64,000 nucleotides of DNA, taken from Pollenia angustigena. Taxonomy: Eukaryota > Arthropoda > Insecta > Diptera > Polleniidae. The notes below the pieces were generated by a model, which was not told the origin of the DNA, searched no databases, and saw only the letters and a list, made by a program, of their open reading frames with translations. Position numbers and translations under genes: made by a program. Shown piece by piece: positions 46,051 through 57,467 of the stretch; position 1 is the first letter of the stretch, and each line of letters begins with the position of its first letter. The stretch is from positions 320,942,709 to 321,006,708 of the forward strand of contig OV884056.1 of assembly GCA_930367215.1 (NCBI GenBank), in the 5' to 3' direction.

Positions 46051-47495
46051 CACACGTTGGCATTGCAAGGTAGGTATTCCGCTCTCGCGGAACTTAAGAA
46101 TGGTAACGGGATCAAAAAAAAAACAATTCTTTGGTTTGGATTAAGCAGAAAAAAAACAAAACAAAATTTTTACCCCTTCTCTTCTCGCTTTTCTAGAAGG
46201 GAACGTGGAATGTGAATCTTATCTTTTATACGAACGTGCTAAGACCTGCAATAACATTTAGCATTTTGATTTAAAAAAAAATATGCTAGCTGGTATTTTA
46301 GTCAGACGTAAACATGCGACTGTGATGAGGATATACTAAGTTTGTTATTCCGTGTGAAACTTTTTATACCCATCTTAAACCCCATAAAGTATGCTGAGTC
46401 CTTGAGTAATTCTAAGTCGATTCACGCTCACTTTCAATCGACTCAAAAGAATAGAACAATATTGATGTCTTATTATTTCTTGTTCTCCTTAGCAGGTTGG
46501 GATTGAAATCAAGCAAAATCAGTTCAGTAGGAAAAGTGTTATATATCAAAATGTGGAACAACCACCCTAAAAAATTGATAATTTTGTTACAAAAACAAAT
46601 ATAAATAATGGCAAACTCGTTCTATATGCCTAGAAATCATGTCACAAAATTTCTAAAACCGTAAAGAACAGTGATATTGTAATAAATTTGTGTCTGTTAA
46701 AGTTTAAAAAGACAATAGATCAAACAGTCAAATTTCGTTAAGATGGACCCTCAATTTACCATAGGTCCTTTATAAAGCCCGCTCCTGAAATATTCTTACT
46801 GTCGGTGCAGGCTACCAAAGATTCGGCACAACCGAAAATAGAACTCTAACTTGTTATTATTGATACTAATATTCGGCACAAAAACTTTTACATGAATTTT
46901 AAGCTCATAGCATAATTTTATTCTGGCGGGTTCATGAGTGCCTAAGAGTCCCAAATAGGAAATGTGTCTTTATATACTGTGGGCAGGGGTATTAAATGGC
47001 TCGGCTTGACCGACAATACTTTCTTACTTGTTTATTTCTGTTTATTTGTTTGTAACAATTTTATTGTAAAATATTAATAAATGAATTATTAATTATTATT
47101 GTTATTAAACTGTTATTTTGTTAAAAAAGTAAGCAAACAACACTATGAAATTTTTCTGTCAGAAACTATGAGTTAATTGCTGAGAGGGAAATAGAACATG
47201 ATATTCTTCTCTCCCCTCTCACCAATAAGCTCAGACTTTCTGAAAAAAACTTTCATAGTGTGAACCCATACTAAGCTTAAATTGTTTTTGTACCAAATTC
47301 GTAATGGTCCCTTGTGTCATGCAAGTGCTGCCAATGAATTCATTAAATTAAAAAAAAAAACGAAAATTATTAAAAGTAATGTCGCTTAAGCTTTTTTTGC
47401 GGTAAGCGGTCGAATTAATAAGTTTCATTACAGTGGTATGAGACTATGCCATACCACTGTAATGTCAACATGTAGATACAACATACATACATATA
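46051..47495. other. Spacer with dispersed ATACCC-type repeat
   Basis: 46290-47040 carries GTTATTCCGTGTGAAACTTT, TATACCCATCTTAAACCCCA, AAGATTCGGCACAACCGAAA and a terminal TTTCTTACTTGTTT, the family of 3627-4985 in opposite orientation. At 47145-47275 an imperfect inverted repeat ends GTGTGAACCC, distantly like the hairpin at 53069. Confidence 0.45.
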
Positions 47496-47758
47496 AGGGT
47501 ATTCATTCGGTTAACCGTCAACCGGTTAACCGATTAATTACTACCCGATTAACTGATCGGTTAATTTCAAATTGGCTTTTTTCGATTAACGATTAAACCG
47601 GTTAATTTCAGTCGATTAACCGATTCACCGAAGTAACAAAATTTACAATATTTTGTTGTATTATAACATATTTTGTTTTGTCTCATATACAAAATGTATT
47701 TGTTTAGAAAATATTTTTTCATACAAACAAAGAAGGTGTTCAGTGATTTTCATTTTAA

Positions 47759-47852
47759 CCCATTTTCCGCCGACCATTGACTTAAATTACATTGTTTTTC
47801 AATGTTTTTTTTATCTTCTTCATCGATCAACAGGAATGTGGCGAAAAATGGG
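47759..47852. mobile_element. piggyBac-like micro-MITE, TSD TTAA
   Basis: 94 bp, ends CCCATTTTCCGCC and inverse of CCCATTTTTCGCC, flanked by TTAA at 47755-47758 and 47853-47856. TTAA target with CCC terminus fits piggyBac (inference). Confidence 0.72.
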
Positions 47853-48874
47853 TTAAATATATGATTGCCAATACCTTTTTTTTGTTTCACGTACTTTTTT
47901 TATATTTGTGTTTAGTTATTTGTTTTTTATCATATCTTCTCATATCAGTCTTTTAACAAAATTAACCGAAACAATTAGTAGTGTTAAAAATTTTTAAAAA
48001 CTCTAATGGCATAATGGAGTATTTTATATGTTAAGAAAAATCCTGGAAAAGTACTGAGATATTAGATATCCATCTACGATAAGTGAAAGAATTGTTTCCA
48101 AGTCAACTTTTGTCAAAACTAAAGAAAAGAATCGCTTTAATCCTAAACATTTAAACCAAATTATTTTTCTAAATGATTATTGTATAAGATGTCCTTTAAC
48201 TATTGAAATAACTAATTAAATTATCTCAGTTTATTTTGGAATAAATACGTAATTATTTGGTGGATTCACAAGGTAGTCATAAAGTCTATTGTCTTGAAAT
48301 AATTACAGGAAATATATATCTTCGGCTTAATATGCAAACCACTTTTTATTTAAATTGAGATTTTGATGCCGTGTGGTAGAGAAAGATACGCCTCGTCAAC
48401 CAGCATGTAGTTTTTCTTCTATTAAAGTCTTGAAGTGTGTAAAACTGACTGTAATTTTAATTTTCTATCAAGCTTCAAATAGGAAAAATAAACAGTTTTT
48501 TGCCTCTCCTGTAAAATGTGCTGAAAGTGAGTTAGCAGGTTTACATATTTAGCCAACATTATGACTGTTGTAAGCTACCGCTTATAATATAGATTTCTAC
48601 TATACAGTTATGAAGAATCAATGAACACAGCATTACAATTTTTATTTTGTTTGAAACACAAAAATATTTATTTTAAACAAATTTAAATATTTTTCAGTTT
48701 ATTTTTAAGGATATTATGACGATATGACTTGATACCACAACTTGCGCATTAATTGAAAAATGCATATTACATATTTATGAATTGTTTTTTTTTTTTTTTT
48801 GCTTGCTCGTTTTAGTTCAAGAATTGTTATGTTTGGTATGTTATTGTTTTTTTTTTTACTTATACACTCACAAT

Positions 48875-49943
48875 ATTCTGTACGTAAAATTAACTGAAAT
48901 TGTAATATAAAATAAATGAAACTTCAATTAAAAACCGGTCTACTTATTTTTCATTTATTTTTAACAAAAAGTCCATTTAATTTTTACTGTAAAAAATTCA
49001 ACGCCATATTCCGTAAAATCAAATATTATGAATTTTTGAAAGTAAAATTTTACACCATATACAGTAAAAACAATTAAATATTCAGTTATTTTTTAAAATT
49101 TTACTGTCAAAAAATTGACCCCATATTCAGTAAAAACAATAAAATATTCAGTTATTTCATTAAATTTTCGTTTACTCCACAAAAGAGCCGAATTTCTAAA
49201 AAATACCACACAGACACCTGTCCGCTTGTTTTTCTTATAAGCGAGAGAGGGAGAATATTATTATTTACTTACCCTGTAACACACGTTTGCTTTACTTTTG
49301 TTGTACTGACCACGTTGTTTACAGAAGAACTCTCAATTATAAGACACCAGCAGCATGACCGATATGGCTTCGCAATTATTTTACTTTTAAAATTTGATGT
49401 ATTTAACTAAATTATATTAACAAATAGAAAATGGGTATTGCTTACACAAAACAAGCAATTCATTTTTTATAAATAAGTAAAAATTAATTTTTGGTATAAA
49501 ATAACTAAATATTTAATTGTTTTTACTGAATATGGTGTTGAATTTTTGACAGTAAAATTTTATAAAATAACTGCATATTTATTTGTATTTACGGAATATG
49601 TAGTTAATTTTTTGACAATTAATTTATATAAGATAACTGAAAATTCATTTGGTTTTACGGAATTCGTGGTTGAATTTTTGACAGTAAAAATTAAATGAAC
49701 TTTTCGTTGCTTTAAATTACATTTTTATTTAATTTATCATAAAGAAGAATTTAACTCAATCAACGGACAATATTAACTGCAACTGAAAATCAGTATTAAT
49801 ATGTACTTAGTTTTTTGAATAAGTGTTAGAATCAGTTAAAAATAAATTTGCTTGGAATTTTAAATGTTTATTTATTTAAAAATGACTGAACGGAATATTT
49901 CTTAAATAAACTACAGTCCGTTACTGTAATAATATTGTGAGTG
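48875..49943. mobile_element. Large CACTCA-family element with subterminal repeats, TSD TA
   Basis: Ends CACTCACAATATTCTG and inverse of CACTCACAATATTATTACAG, TA at 48873-48874 and 49944-49945. The right terminus matches the left terminus of the 10494 MITE over about 25 bases, so it is the same family. Each arm has repeats of about 60-75 bp built on ATTTTTGACAGTAAAA and ACTGAATATGG, in inverted orientation between arms. No transposase readable. Confidence 0.78.
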
Positions 49944-50233
49944 TACACTCCAAATAATAAGCAATTAATGCATTTTTATATATTGAAATTACTTAATTTA
50001 TAAAAAACTTTATTAATCGGTTAGCCGATCAAAAACAAAATTAACCGATTAAACCAAAACCTCGGTTAATTAATCGAGCGATTAACCGATTGAAGCAAAA
50101 GGTCGATTAAATGAATACCCTAATACACCTTTCTATAAAAGTTTTGCAATAACAGTCAGTGTTTAGTAACAGTTAAAGCGAATTAATTGTAATTTGGGGG
50201 TAGTTAATTTCTAGAACCGAATACAAAATCTCA

Positions 50234-51108
50234 TCTATATATATAAAAATGAAAAATGTTTGTAAGTTTGTTTGTTTGTATGTTGGCTTATAGACTCCTA
50301 AACTACTGAACCGATTTTCCTGAAATTTTTACAGTAGCATCACGTGAGCCCTAAAAATAAAATAGGTTTTTTATTTTTTCGATAGGGGCAGGGGAATTGG
50401 TACCCTCCATTGGATGCCAATATTAAATATCGCATATCTTAAGAGCCGCTTCAAGCATTTTGTTGAACTTTTGGTAGTAAAATCTGCTGAGCCCCAAAAT
50501 TGAAATAAAGTAGCAGCGGGGAAGTGGTTTCCCCCATAAGACGCCAATGTTTAATATCGCATATCTTAAGAACTGTTATAGTGAGATTGTTCAAACTTTG
50601 TAGAAGTGACTCTTATGGTATACTACACTTTTGAAAATAAAAATAAAGCGGGTAGGCGCAGGGGGGGAAATACCTCTCATAGGATGCATATATTAAATAT
50701 CACTCAACTAAAGAACTATTAAAGGGAGAGTCTTCAAACGTGGTTAAAGCTACTATTATAAAAGTTTAAATTTCAATATAGTAATGGGCGGGGTGGACAG
50801 AGGAGGAGCATTTTGTTGAACTTTTGGTAGTAGGATCTTCTGAGCCCCAAAATTGAAATAAAATAGCAGCGGGAGAAGTCTTACCCCCCATAGGACGCCA
50901 ATGTGTAATATCGGATAACTTAAAAGCTGTTATATTGAGAAAGTTCAAACTTTGTTAAAGTCACTCTTATGGCATACTTCACTTTTGAAAATAAAAATTA
51001 AGCGGGTAGGCGCAGGCGAAAATACCTTCCATAGGATGCATATATTAAATATCTCTCAACCGATAAAGTGGTTAAAGCAGTGTAGCGAAGCGCACCGGGT
51101 TAAGCTAG
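50234..51108 (+). mobile_element. Non-autonomous Helitron
   Basis: Begins A|TCTATATATATAAAAATGAA and ends GCGCACCGGGTTAAGCTAG|T, the TC...CTRR ends at an A-T target. It contains two long direct repeats (about 50455-50690 and 50808-51050) built on CATTTTGTTGAACTTTTGGT and GCGGGTAGGCGCAGG. No Rep/helicase coding. Confidence 0.85.
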
Positions 51109-51590
51109 TATTTAATAAAAATCAGTATTGAAATTTGATGACTTTTGCAATTGATTTTATTAAATTGCAAATTAGGGAACAACTTTCGTTTTAACTAAGT
51201 TTAGCTAACAAGTAAAAACTTCACGGCAGATGGAAAATCTTTTAAAATTGTAATCAATTTAAACTTACATTATAATAAAAAAAAACCCCTTATGTTTCCA
51301 CTCACACACAATCTTCTTAAAAACTTCTTTCAAGGTAACAATGGTAGAAGGGTAAATTGAAACCTGTGCGTACAATTGGGTATATGTTTCAGCATAAACT
51401 TTAAAGTTGATATGTAATTAAAAATTGTTACACAGAAATGTAACAGAAAGGCCGCAAAACCGAAAATGTGGCTTTCGAAATTAGGGCTTGCAACACCGAA
51501 ATCGAGAGTACGGAAGTCATTCGAAATATTAAATATATACCACTTTACGATTTTGACATTGCATACATTTATTTTTGTCAATTAAATTCA
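51109..51590. other. AT-rich spacer
   Basis: Nothing recognised apart from weak open frames on both strands near 51330-51590 with no family signature. Confidence 0.45.
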
Positions 51591-51914
51591 GTGCTGCCAA
51601 AACTTTATGACCCAAAATGGCTACAGTTACGAAAAAAATGCCTAAAAATTGGCTAAAAACTGTTTTAAAATAAAAACACATTAAAATTCAATAAAAAAAA
51701 CCAATAATTCATTAAAAAAATATTTACAATAATATTGTAAATCGAAATTTATTTGTTACATAAGAATAAACGTAAATTAAATATGTTAGCATTAAAAAAA
51801 TAAAATCATCGATAAATTCGATGTGCTCCAATATTGTGGTGCGGGTTTTAATTTTTTTTTTTTTGTTATTATAAAAATATTTACCTTATTGATAAAATCG
51901 AATAAACGGTTTCT

Positions 51915-52075
51915 TAATGTAACCTTTTTCTCAAATTACTTTTAACGATGTTTGCTTGGCTAAATGCCCTGTCTACTGCAGCATTAGACCATGGAAGTGA
52001 GAGCTACTTTATAGTAAATTCCGAAATTTCTAAAAGTTTTGTGTTGCCGACTGCATCTCTATACTGTAATACATC
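51915..52075 (-). pseudogene. hAT transposase C-terminal relic
   Basis: The minus strand reads DVLQYRDAVGNTKLLEISEF, TIK, a stop, then SLPWSNAAVDRAFSQANIVK and SNLRKRLH. This is the conserved hAT dimerisation domain. The rest is deleted. Confidence 0.8.
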
Positions 52076-52338
52076 CGAAACAGAAAGAAACAGTGTGTTT
52101 GTGTTGATCCATTTTTAAACTTTAATTTTAAATTTATTAAAATACTGTTCCTTTAAAAGATGTTTCATTATCATCGTTTATAGCGATTTTCAACATTTGA
52201 AAAAGTTGTGATTTAAATTCAACGCGTTTGCATTGTTAAAAATGTTTATTTTTTACTTTAAGCAATTTTATAAATTTTAATAAAAGAATAAAATTTATTA
52301 TTTTAAAAGAAAAAACGACAAAAAATTTTTATGGCTAA

Positions 52339-53008
52339 AGCCCTTATGACACTACATTTTTTATTCATTAATTGATATAGAATTGATAGAAAGAAACAGT
52401 AAATGCTAGAAAGAGCAAACTATAAAAAATGTAAACAAAGTTTTTTTTTCTCTTGTTATGGTTTTGTTTCAGGGATGATGTTGAGAATTTTTAAAATTGT
52501 ACCAACAACTTTTAAAAATTATACTTTTTTACCCTAATTGTACTAAAAGATTTTTTTAGTTGAAATTTATTTTATTTATGTTCTTAAAAAACACCACCAA
52601 AAACACCATGTATTATAAATCTTAGTTTAAAAAGTATCAACAAAAAAGTACAATTGAAACAACTTAGCCATCCCTGTTCTGTTAATTTTATTAAATGTTG
52701 CCAACTTTTTGTTTATGAGAAACCTAAAAAGGAAAAGCGGTAAATCGCTGAACTTGCCCATAAACCGCTGATTCAGCAACACTTTTAATATTTCAAGCTT
52801 GAAATGTCAATTTTAAGTTCAACAATTTAAAATTTTTTTTTGACACAACTTCATTTTTTGTCGATAACTTTAGTAAAATTTTTGACAGTTTGCCATTTAT
52901 CTTAATACGGCTGAACCCTTCGCACTTGGTAAATGTTTCTATTACTTTATATTTGCACTGTTCACGAAAACTTGAACTATGCATTAAAAATGTAGTGTCA
53001 TAAGGGCT
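52339..53008. mobile_element. PIF-like element AGCCCTTATGACAC, TSD TAA
   Basis: Perfect inverted ends AGCCCTTATGACACTACATT plus TTT; TAA at 52336-52338 and 53009-53011. The collinear site in the sister hAT (near 30288) is uninterrupted, confirming boundaries. It encodes nothing intact. Confidence 0.88.
52470..52676. mobile_element. hAT-like MITE CAGGGATG, innermost of three
   Basis: Ends CAGGGATGATGTTGAG and inverse of CAGGGATGGCTAAGTTG. Flanks TTTTGTTT and TTCTGTTA are an 8-bp duplication with two changes. 207 bp. A similar left end is at 4206. Confidence 0.68.
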
Positions 53009-53068
53009 TAAGCAACTTAAATTTGCCCATTTATGGCTAAGTTGACAACACTGATTAAATCATTATTT

Positions 53069-53212
53069 AGTGCCGGTTCACACTCGTCAAGTTTGACTCG
53101 TCAAGTCTTGAGTTCTTAGGAAAGAGGGGAAAAGAAATGGCATTCTCTTTTCCCTTCTCTCCTAAAAGCTCAAGACTTGACGAGTCAAACTTGACATGTG
53201 TGAACCGGCACT
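53069..53212. repeat. 144-bp hairpin MITE
   Basis: AGTGCCGGTTCACAC and CGTCAAGTTTGACTCGTCAA with CTTGAG are mirrored at the right end by CTCAAG...TTGACGAGTCAAACTTGAC and GTGTGAACCGGCACT. Arms of about 45 bp with a loop of about 54 bp. TTTA may flank both sides if the first A and last T are excluded. Confidence 0.75.
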
Positions 53213-53340
53213 TTAATGTGGTGGTTACAAAATGCCTCTCTGGAAAAATATAATTTTCCCATTCCTAATTCTAGTAGCGAATATTACCAGCACAATAAAT
53301 ATTATGAGTATAATGCAATATTTAAACAAACAATAAGTGT

Positions 53341-53465
53341 CCCGGTAGGCTAGCTGATAGTGTGCTAATCTATCAGTGCGGGTGTTGCCGGTTCGATTGC
53401 CGCCAGAGACCCTGGACTCCTGCAGAGAAGCGTAGAGATTCCTGGGTTAGCTTAGGAAATAAAAA
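53341..53465 (+). mobile_element. tRNA-derived SINE, copy 1
   Basis: Contains an A-box-like GGCTAGCTGATAG and a B-box-like CCGGTTCGATTGCC about 40 bp apart, then AGAGACCCTGG and CTGCAGAGAAGCG and an A-rich tail. The same order and spacing recur at 62895-63025, so it is a dispersed pol III-type retroposon rather than a tRNA gene. Confidence 0.65.
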
Positions 53466-53550
53466 TAAGTGCCATATATTAATAAAATGTATCGTACATA
53501 AAGTGTGTAATGTTTAGATACGCAAACAATTCTGGATTAATGTAATTAAT

Positions 53551-54274
53551 AGGTGCGTTTGAGTACTTTTACAGTAAAATGCAATAAATGAGTAAACTGA
53601 AAAATTTGCTCTCACAAAAAGCAGTTGTCCAAAAAAGTACGCGAACGCAAAATTTGTAAAAATTCGTAAAATAAAGGCAACCGCTGACGGCAAATAATTG
53701 AAGTGTTGGAAAATATTGACACTTTTGACTACTTAACTCGTTTTCTTATCGGTACTCGATTAAATACTTTTTATAGCACGAACATTTTTGGAAAATACAA
53801 ACAAACTATTTTATGTAATCTTTCATATTTGTTTGTTTTTTATTTTATTTGATTTTAAATTATATAAAAGAACATGAATAATTTTTTTGCTATTGATTAC
53901 TTAAGTACCCAAATATTTCACACTTTTAGCCAAATAAATGCTTCACAAAAAAGTTTAATTAATTAATATTTATTCACTTTTTGTTTTGGTTTAATTTTTT
54001 TTCAACTTTTCTTTTATTTAACAATTTTTTCACAATTTGTATGCTTTTTATTTGTTACTTTTGTTTGTTTACCTTTGAAATATATGTTTTTTAGTAAAAT
54101 TTTTCTGCAAAAATTTCTGCAGTAAAAACTTGTAAATACTCAGACAAGAACTGTCACTTTTCGCTCTCAATTTATGTTCTCATTTACTGCATTTTGTGTA
54201 CTCGAAGGCAATTTCGTAAAATGCAGTAAAGTTTAGTAAAAAATAGTAAAAACTTTTGTGTTCTCGAACAACGA
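53551..54274. mobile_element. PIF-like DNA element, copy 2
   Basis: Left end AGGTGCGTTTGAGTAC; the right end is decayed (GTTCTCGAACAACG). Internally homologous to 2869-3594 (TACTCGATTAAATACTTTTT, TTTCTGCAGTAAAA, GAACTGTCACTTTTCGCTCT) but without the 3079-3413 block. Confidence 0.58.
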
Positions 54275-55577
54275 AATTTTGGCATTTTAAATATTTTAAA
54301 CTCAAAACACCAACTTACAAATAACGACCCGGTATTGCAAACTCTAAATGCAATTAGGTGTTGTTAATGTTGGTTGGTATTGTTATGTTAAGATGTGTGT
54401 TAGAAATGTAAATGTGTGTTAGAAATGAAATATGTAACACATTTTCTTCTTTGACGAAAAGAGTCAAAACTAGCTAATGTGTGTACAAATTTCTGAAAGT
54501 GTACATTACATAAGGTATTATGTAAATATAATTATGTTTTCATACTCTCACATGTGCACGTGTGTGCACAGTAAAACTTTGATATTACGAACTTCTTTTT
54601 AATGAAAAACCCAATATGACGAAAAGTTTTTCATGTAAAAATGCTCCATAGCTATAAAGAAGAAATTCTGGGCTATTAACCCTCTGTATAGTGAGATATT
54701 TATTCCTCTATTTATAAAAGTGAGACTAAAACAAAATTTAATTTAAAAACAAATTGTTATGACTCGCTAACTGTGATATTAATAAAGCCTCTATATGGCG
54801 AAGTACTCATGCAAAAGCATCTAGAAGTCCGACTTTAAAGCAAAATAAAACCTTAAGTAAAACTGAATATTTCCGTTACCAAAACAAGTTTGCAAGAACA
54901 TATCGCTCATTTACTGCAACAATGTCATAACCCAAAAAATTCATTTCGACCAATAGGAAGACGAACAATATTCTGAAAGCCAAAAAGAAAAAAGAACATT
55001 TAAAAAAATTTTGCCCCCCCCCCTAGATTTTATCCTGGCTACGCCTGTATTGTCATCGGGAATATGTATCCATTTCATTGAGTATAAGGCGGTTAAATTG
55101 ACGTTACAAGATTTGATTTTCCGAAGTGAAGACAAAGAAAAGGTTTTAAAAAATTTTGCCCGCACCCCCTAAGTTTTAATCCTGGCTATGCCCATGTATT
55201 CGTGTATTGTCATCGGGAATATGTATGCCTGCAAAGTTTCATCCATTTGCATTGAGTATTAGGCGGTTAAATTGACGTTACAAGATTTGATTTTCCGAAG
55301 TGAAGAAAAGGTTTTAAAAATCATGCTTTTTTAATTTAATTAAATTTGTATTTCGAACTAGAAAACGAAAATTTTTAATAAAAAACTGTTCAAAGCAAAA
55401 GTTTATTTTATGTGTGAATAAAAAATTTAACGGTTTTAATAGAAGTGATTTAAAATTTTCCCTCGTAAGCGTGTGTAATCAAAAATTTTATTGCAAGAAT
55501 GTGAGAGCGTGTGTTCTTCAGCAAAAAAAAAAGGGAAAAAGGGTGGGAAAAATTTGTTTTGGCCAAAAAAAAAGTCC
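54275..55577. other. AT-rich DNA with a two-unit tandem repeat
   Basis: 54994-55320 has two units of about 135-175 bp. They share TTTTGCCC, TCCTGGCTACGCC, TTGTCATCGGGAATATGTAT and GGCGGTTAAATTGACGTTAC. A lone similar unit is not seen elsewhere in the window. No coding signal. Confidence 0.55.
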
Positions 55578-55961
55578 TGTGTTGTTTTTATTTTGTTTTT
55601 CTTAACCTACTTACAACTACAATTAATGTTGAGAGAATTTCAACTACTTAATTGTAGTGGGGAATGTAAGATGAGATAAACCCACTGTTGTTTATTGTTG
55701 ATGTGTTTTGTTTAAGCCTTGATATTGTTACAAGTAGAACTGTTGCTATAATTCTTATACGTTTAACAGTTTTATTTGGTTTAATATCTTTAGTTTTTCT
55801 AAAATCTGTATGGATGAAGTTTCCTGATGATCTGGCCCAAGCAACCAGTGAAATGCATAGGAATAGCTTATCCCATCAACAATAAATTTCAAGTGTTTTT
55901 GTCAAGAATAAAAACTGGGAATTAAGCACGAATAACAAAATCTTTTGAAATTAAAATTTTG

Positions 55962-56204
55962 GGCCATGTCACAGAGTACAATTCCTTTCGGAATGATTCC
56001 GTTCGGAATTGAAGAAAACATATTTGATTGTTGATGGAAAGTGTATTTTGATAGCTTTATGGCCTTTCAGATACAGACAACTCCCATACCGTTCATGAAA
56101 ACAAAAATGGTTTCATTCCGAAACATTTTTTCGTCATTTTCTGAAGCACCAAAATACGGAATGAATTCCGTTTCCGAACGGAATTGTACTCTGTGACATG
56201 GCTG
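55962..56204. mobile_element. GCCATGTCACAGAG MITE, TSD TTTG
   Basis: Near-terminal inverted GCCATGTCACAGAGTACAAT plus TCC, mirrored at the right. Comparison with unit 2, which reads straight through ATTTTGTATTCCC, fixes the ends and gives TTTG at 55958-55961 and 56205-56208. Palindromic GGAATnATTCC motifs inside. Confidence 0.78.
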
Positions 56205-56394
56205 TTTGTATTCCCAAAAATTGAAATTACTTTTTGATAAACAGGCAAGTGCACGGCCTAAAAAACACTTAATTGACAACATCTTTTGTAAGTTGTTGTG
56301 TTGTTTTTATTTTGTTTTTCTTAACCTACTTACAACTACAATTAATGTTGAGAGAATTTCAACTAATTGTAGTGGGGAATGTAAAGGCGCCCGT

Positions 56395-57018
56395 ACACGA
56401 CATGTATTTGTCATCTGACATGTCAAATTTTCAAGTCACATGTAATTGTTCATGTCTGTCAGAATTGCTGTTTTACATAAGGTTTATAATATTCGGTCAC
56501 AAACGTACATGTAATTTGCTTCTGACATTGTCTCTCTTTTTTTCGCATTGTTATTGCAGAAACCAAAGTAGTTCTCGGTTTCAAAATAGCTTTCTGCCGC
56601 CACGAAAATATTTATTTGCGCCGTAAAATAATTTAGCCATCCTAACATTTTTTTCTTTTATTTTAAAGATACCAATTTAGAATTTTATAATGAAACGGTT
56701 TTTATGTATATATTTACATAAATTCTATTCAATGGTAAGATGAGCATACATAAATTGGTATTGTAAAATTTTAACTTCAGCTGGCTAATGATTCCGTCAA
56801 TAGTTGACGCCGCTGCCAGTTTCTTCCCGGCATAGATTTCTGATGTCAGATGGTTTGTCAGAAGAAAATAGAGCACGCTCTAATTGAAATTTTGTCAGAT
56901 GACTTTGCGTCTGACTTTTACAGAAGCAAAGTTAAAAAGGTAACACACGACATGTATGTGTTTTGCAGTGGGAAATTTGATATGTCAGATGACAAAAACA
57001 TGTCGTCTATACGCTCCT
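56395..57018. mobile_element. PIF-like element AGGCGCCCGTACACGACATG, TSD TAA
   Basis: Left AGGCGCCCGTACACGACATG and inverted right AGGAGCGTATAGACGACATG. TAA left and TTA right; unit 1 shows the unfilled site AATGTAAGATGAG. Repeated TGACATGTCA/TCATCTGACATG motifs inside. Non-coding. Confidence 0.8.
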
Positions 57019-57467
57019 TTAGATGAGATAAACCCACTGTTGTGTATTGTTGATGTGTTTTGTTTAAGCTTTAATATTGTTACAAGTAGAACTGTTGCTA
57101 TAATTCTTATACGTTTAACAGTTTTATTTGGTTTAATATCTTTATTTTTTCTAAAATCTTTATGGATGAAGTTTCCTGATGATCTGGCCTAAGCAACCAG
57201 TGAAATGCATAGGAATAGCTTATCCCATCAACAATAAATTTCAAGTGTTCTTGTCAAGAATAAAAACTGGGAATTAAGCACGAATAACAAAATCTTTTGA
57301 AATTAAAATTTTGTATTCCCAAAAATTGAAATTACTTTTTGAAAAAGTCCTATAGGTAATTTTTTTTTTCTAAGTACCGTTTTTTAGATAACGGTACTTT
57401 TGTGTTTTTCGGTGTATGGTCCCACTCAAACCCTTGTGGAGCCCAACCAAAAAGTCCGATCGAAGTT

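Larger units (their letters stand above)
47496..50121. mobile_element. AGGGTATTCATT element rich in CGGTTAACCG
   Basis: Left end AGGGTATTCATTCGGTTAAC and inverted right end AGGGTATTCATTTAATCGAC. Both subterminal regions consist of GGTTAACCGATTAA palindromes. It contains two younger insertions (47759-47852 and 48875-49943). No coding sequence. The target duplication is unclear and the superfamily unassigned. Confidence 0.6.
51599..53053. mobile_element. hAT element, sister of 29253-30405, TSD ATTAAATY
   Basis: Ends CAGTGCTGCCAAAACTT and inverse of CAGTGTTGTCAACTTAGCC. ATTAAATT (51591-51598) and ATTAAATC (53054-53061) are an 8-bp duplication with one change. The interior is collinear with 29253-30405. 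It carries a nested PIF-like element, which in turn carries a hAT-like MITE. Confidence 0.85.
55578..57342. repeat. Tandem segmental duplication, two units each with its own insertion
   Basis: Unit 1 is 55578-56237 and unit 2 is 56297-57342. Shared stretches include AACTACAATTAATGTTGAGA, TGATGTGTTTTGTTTAAGC, ATGAAGTTTCCTGATGATCT and GAATAGCTTATCCCATCAAC. Unit 1 has an insertion at 55962-56204 absent from unit 2. Unit 2 has one at 56395-57018 absent from unit 1. The short frames inside are not convincingly coding, and I do not recognise the duplicated sequence. Confidence 0.82.

Noticed and set aside
55414..57192. Small ORFs in the tandem duplication
   Set aside because: Frames are not maintained between the two units and lack any motif.
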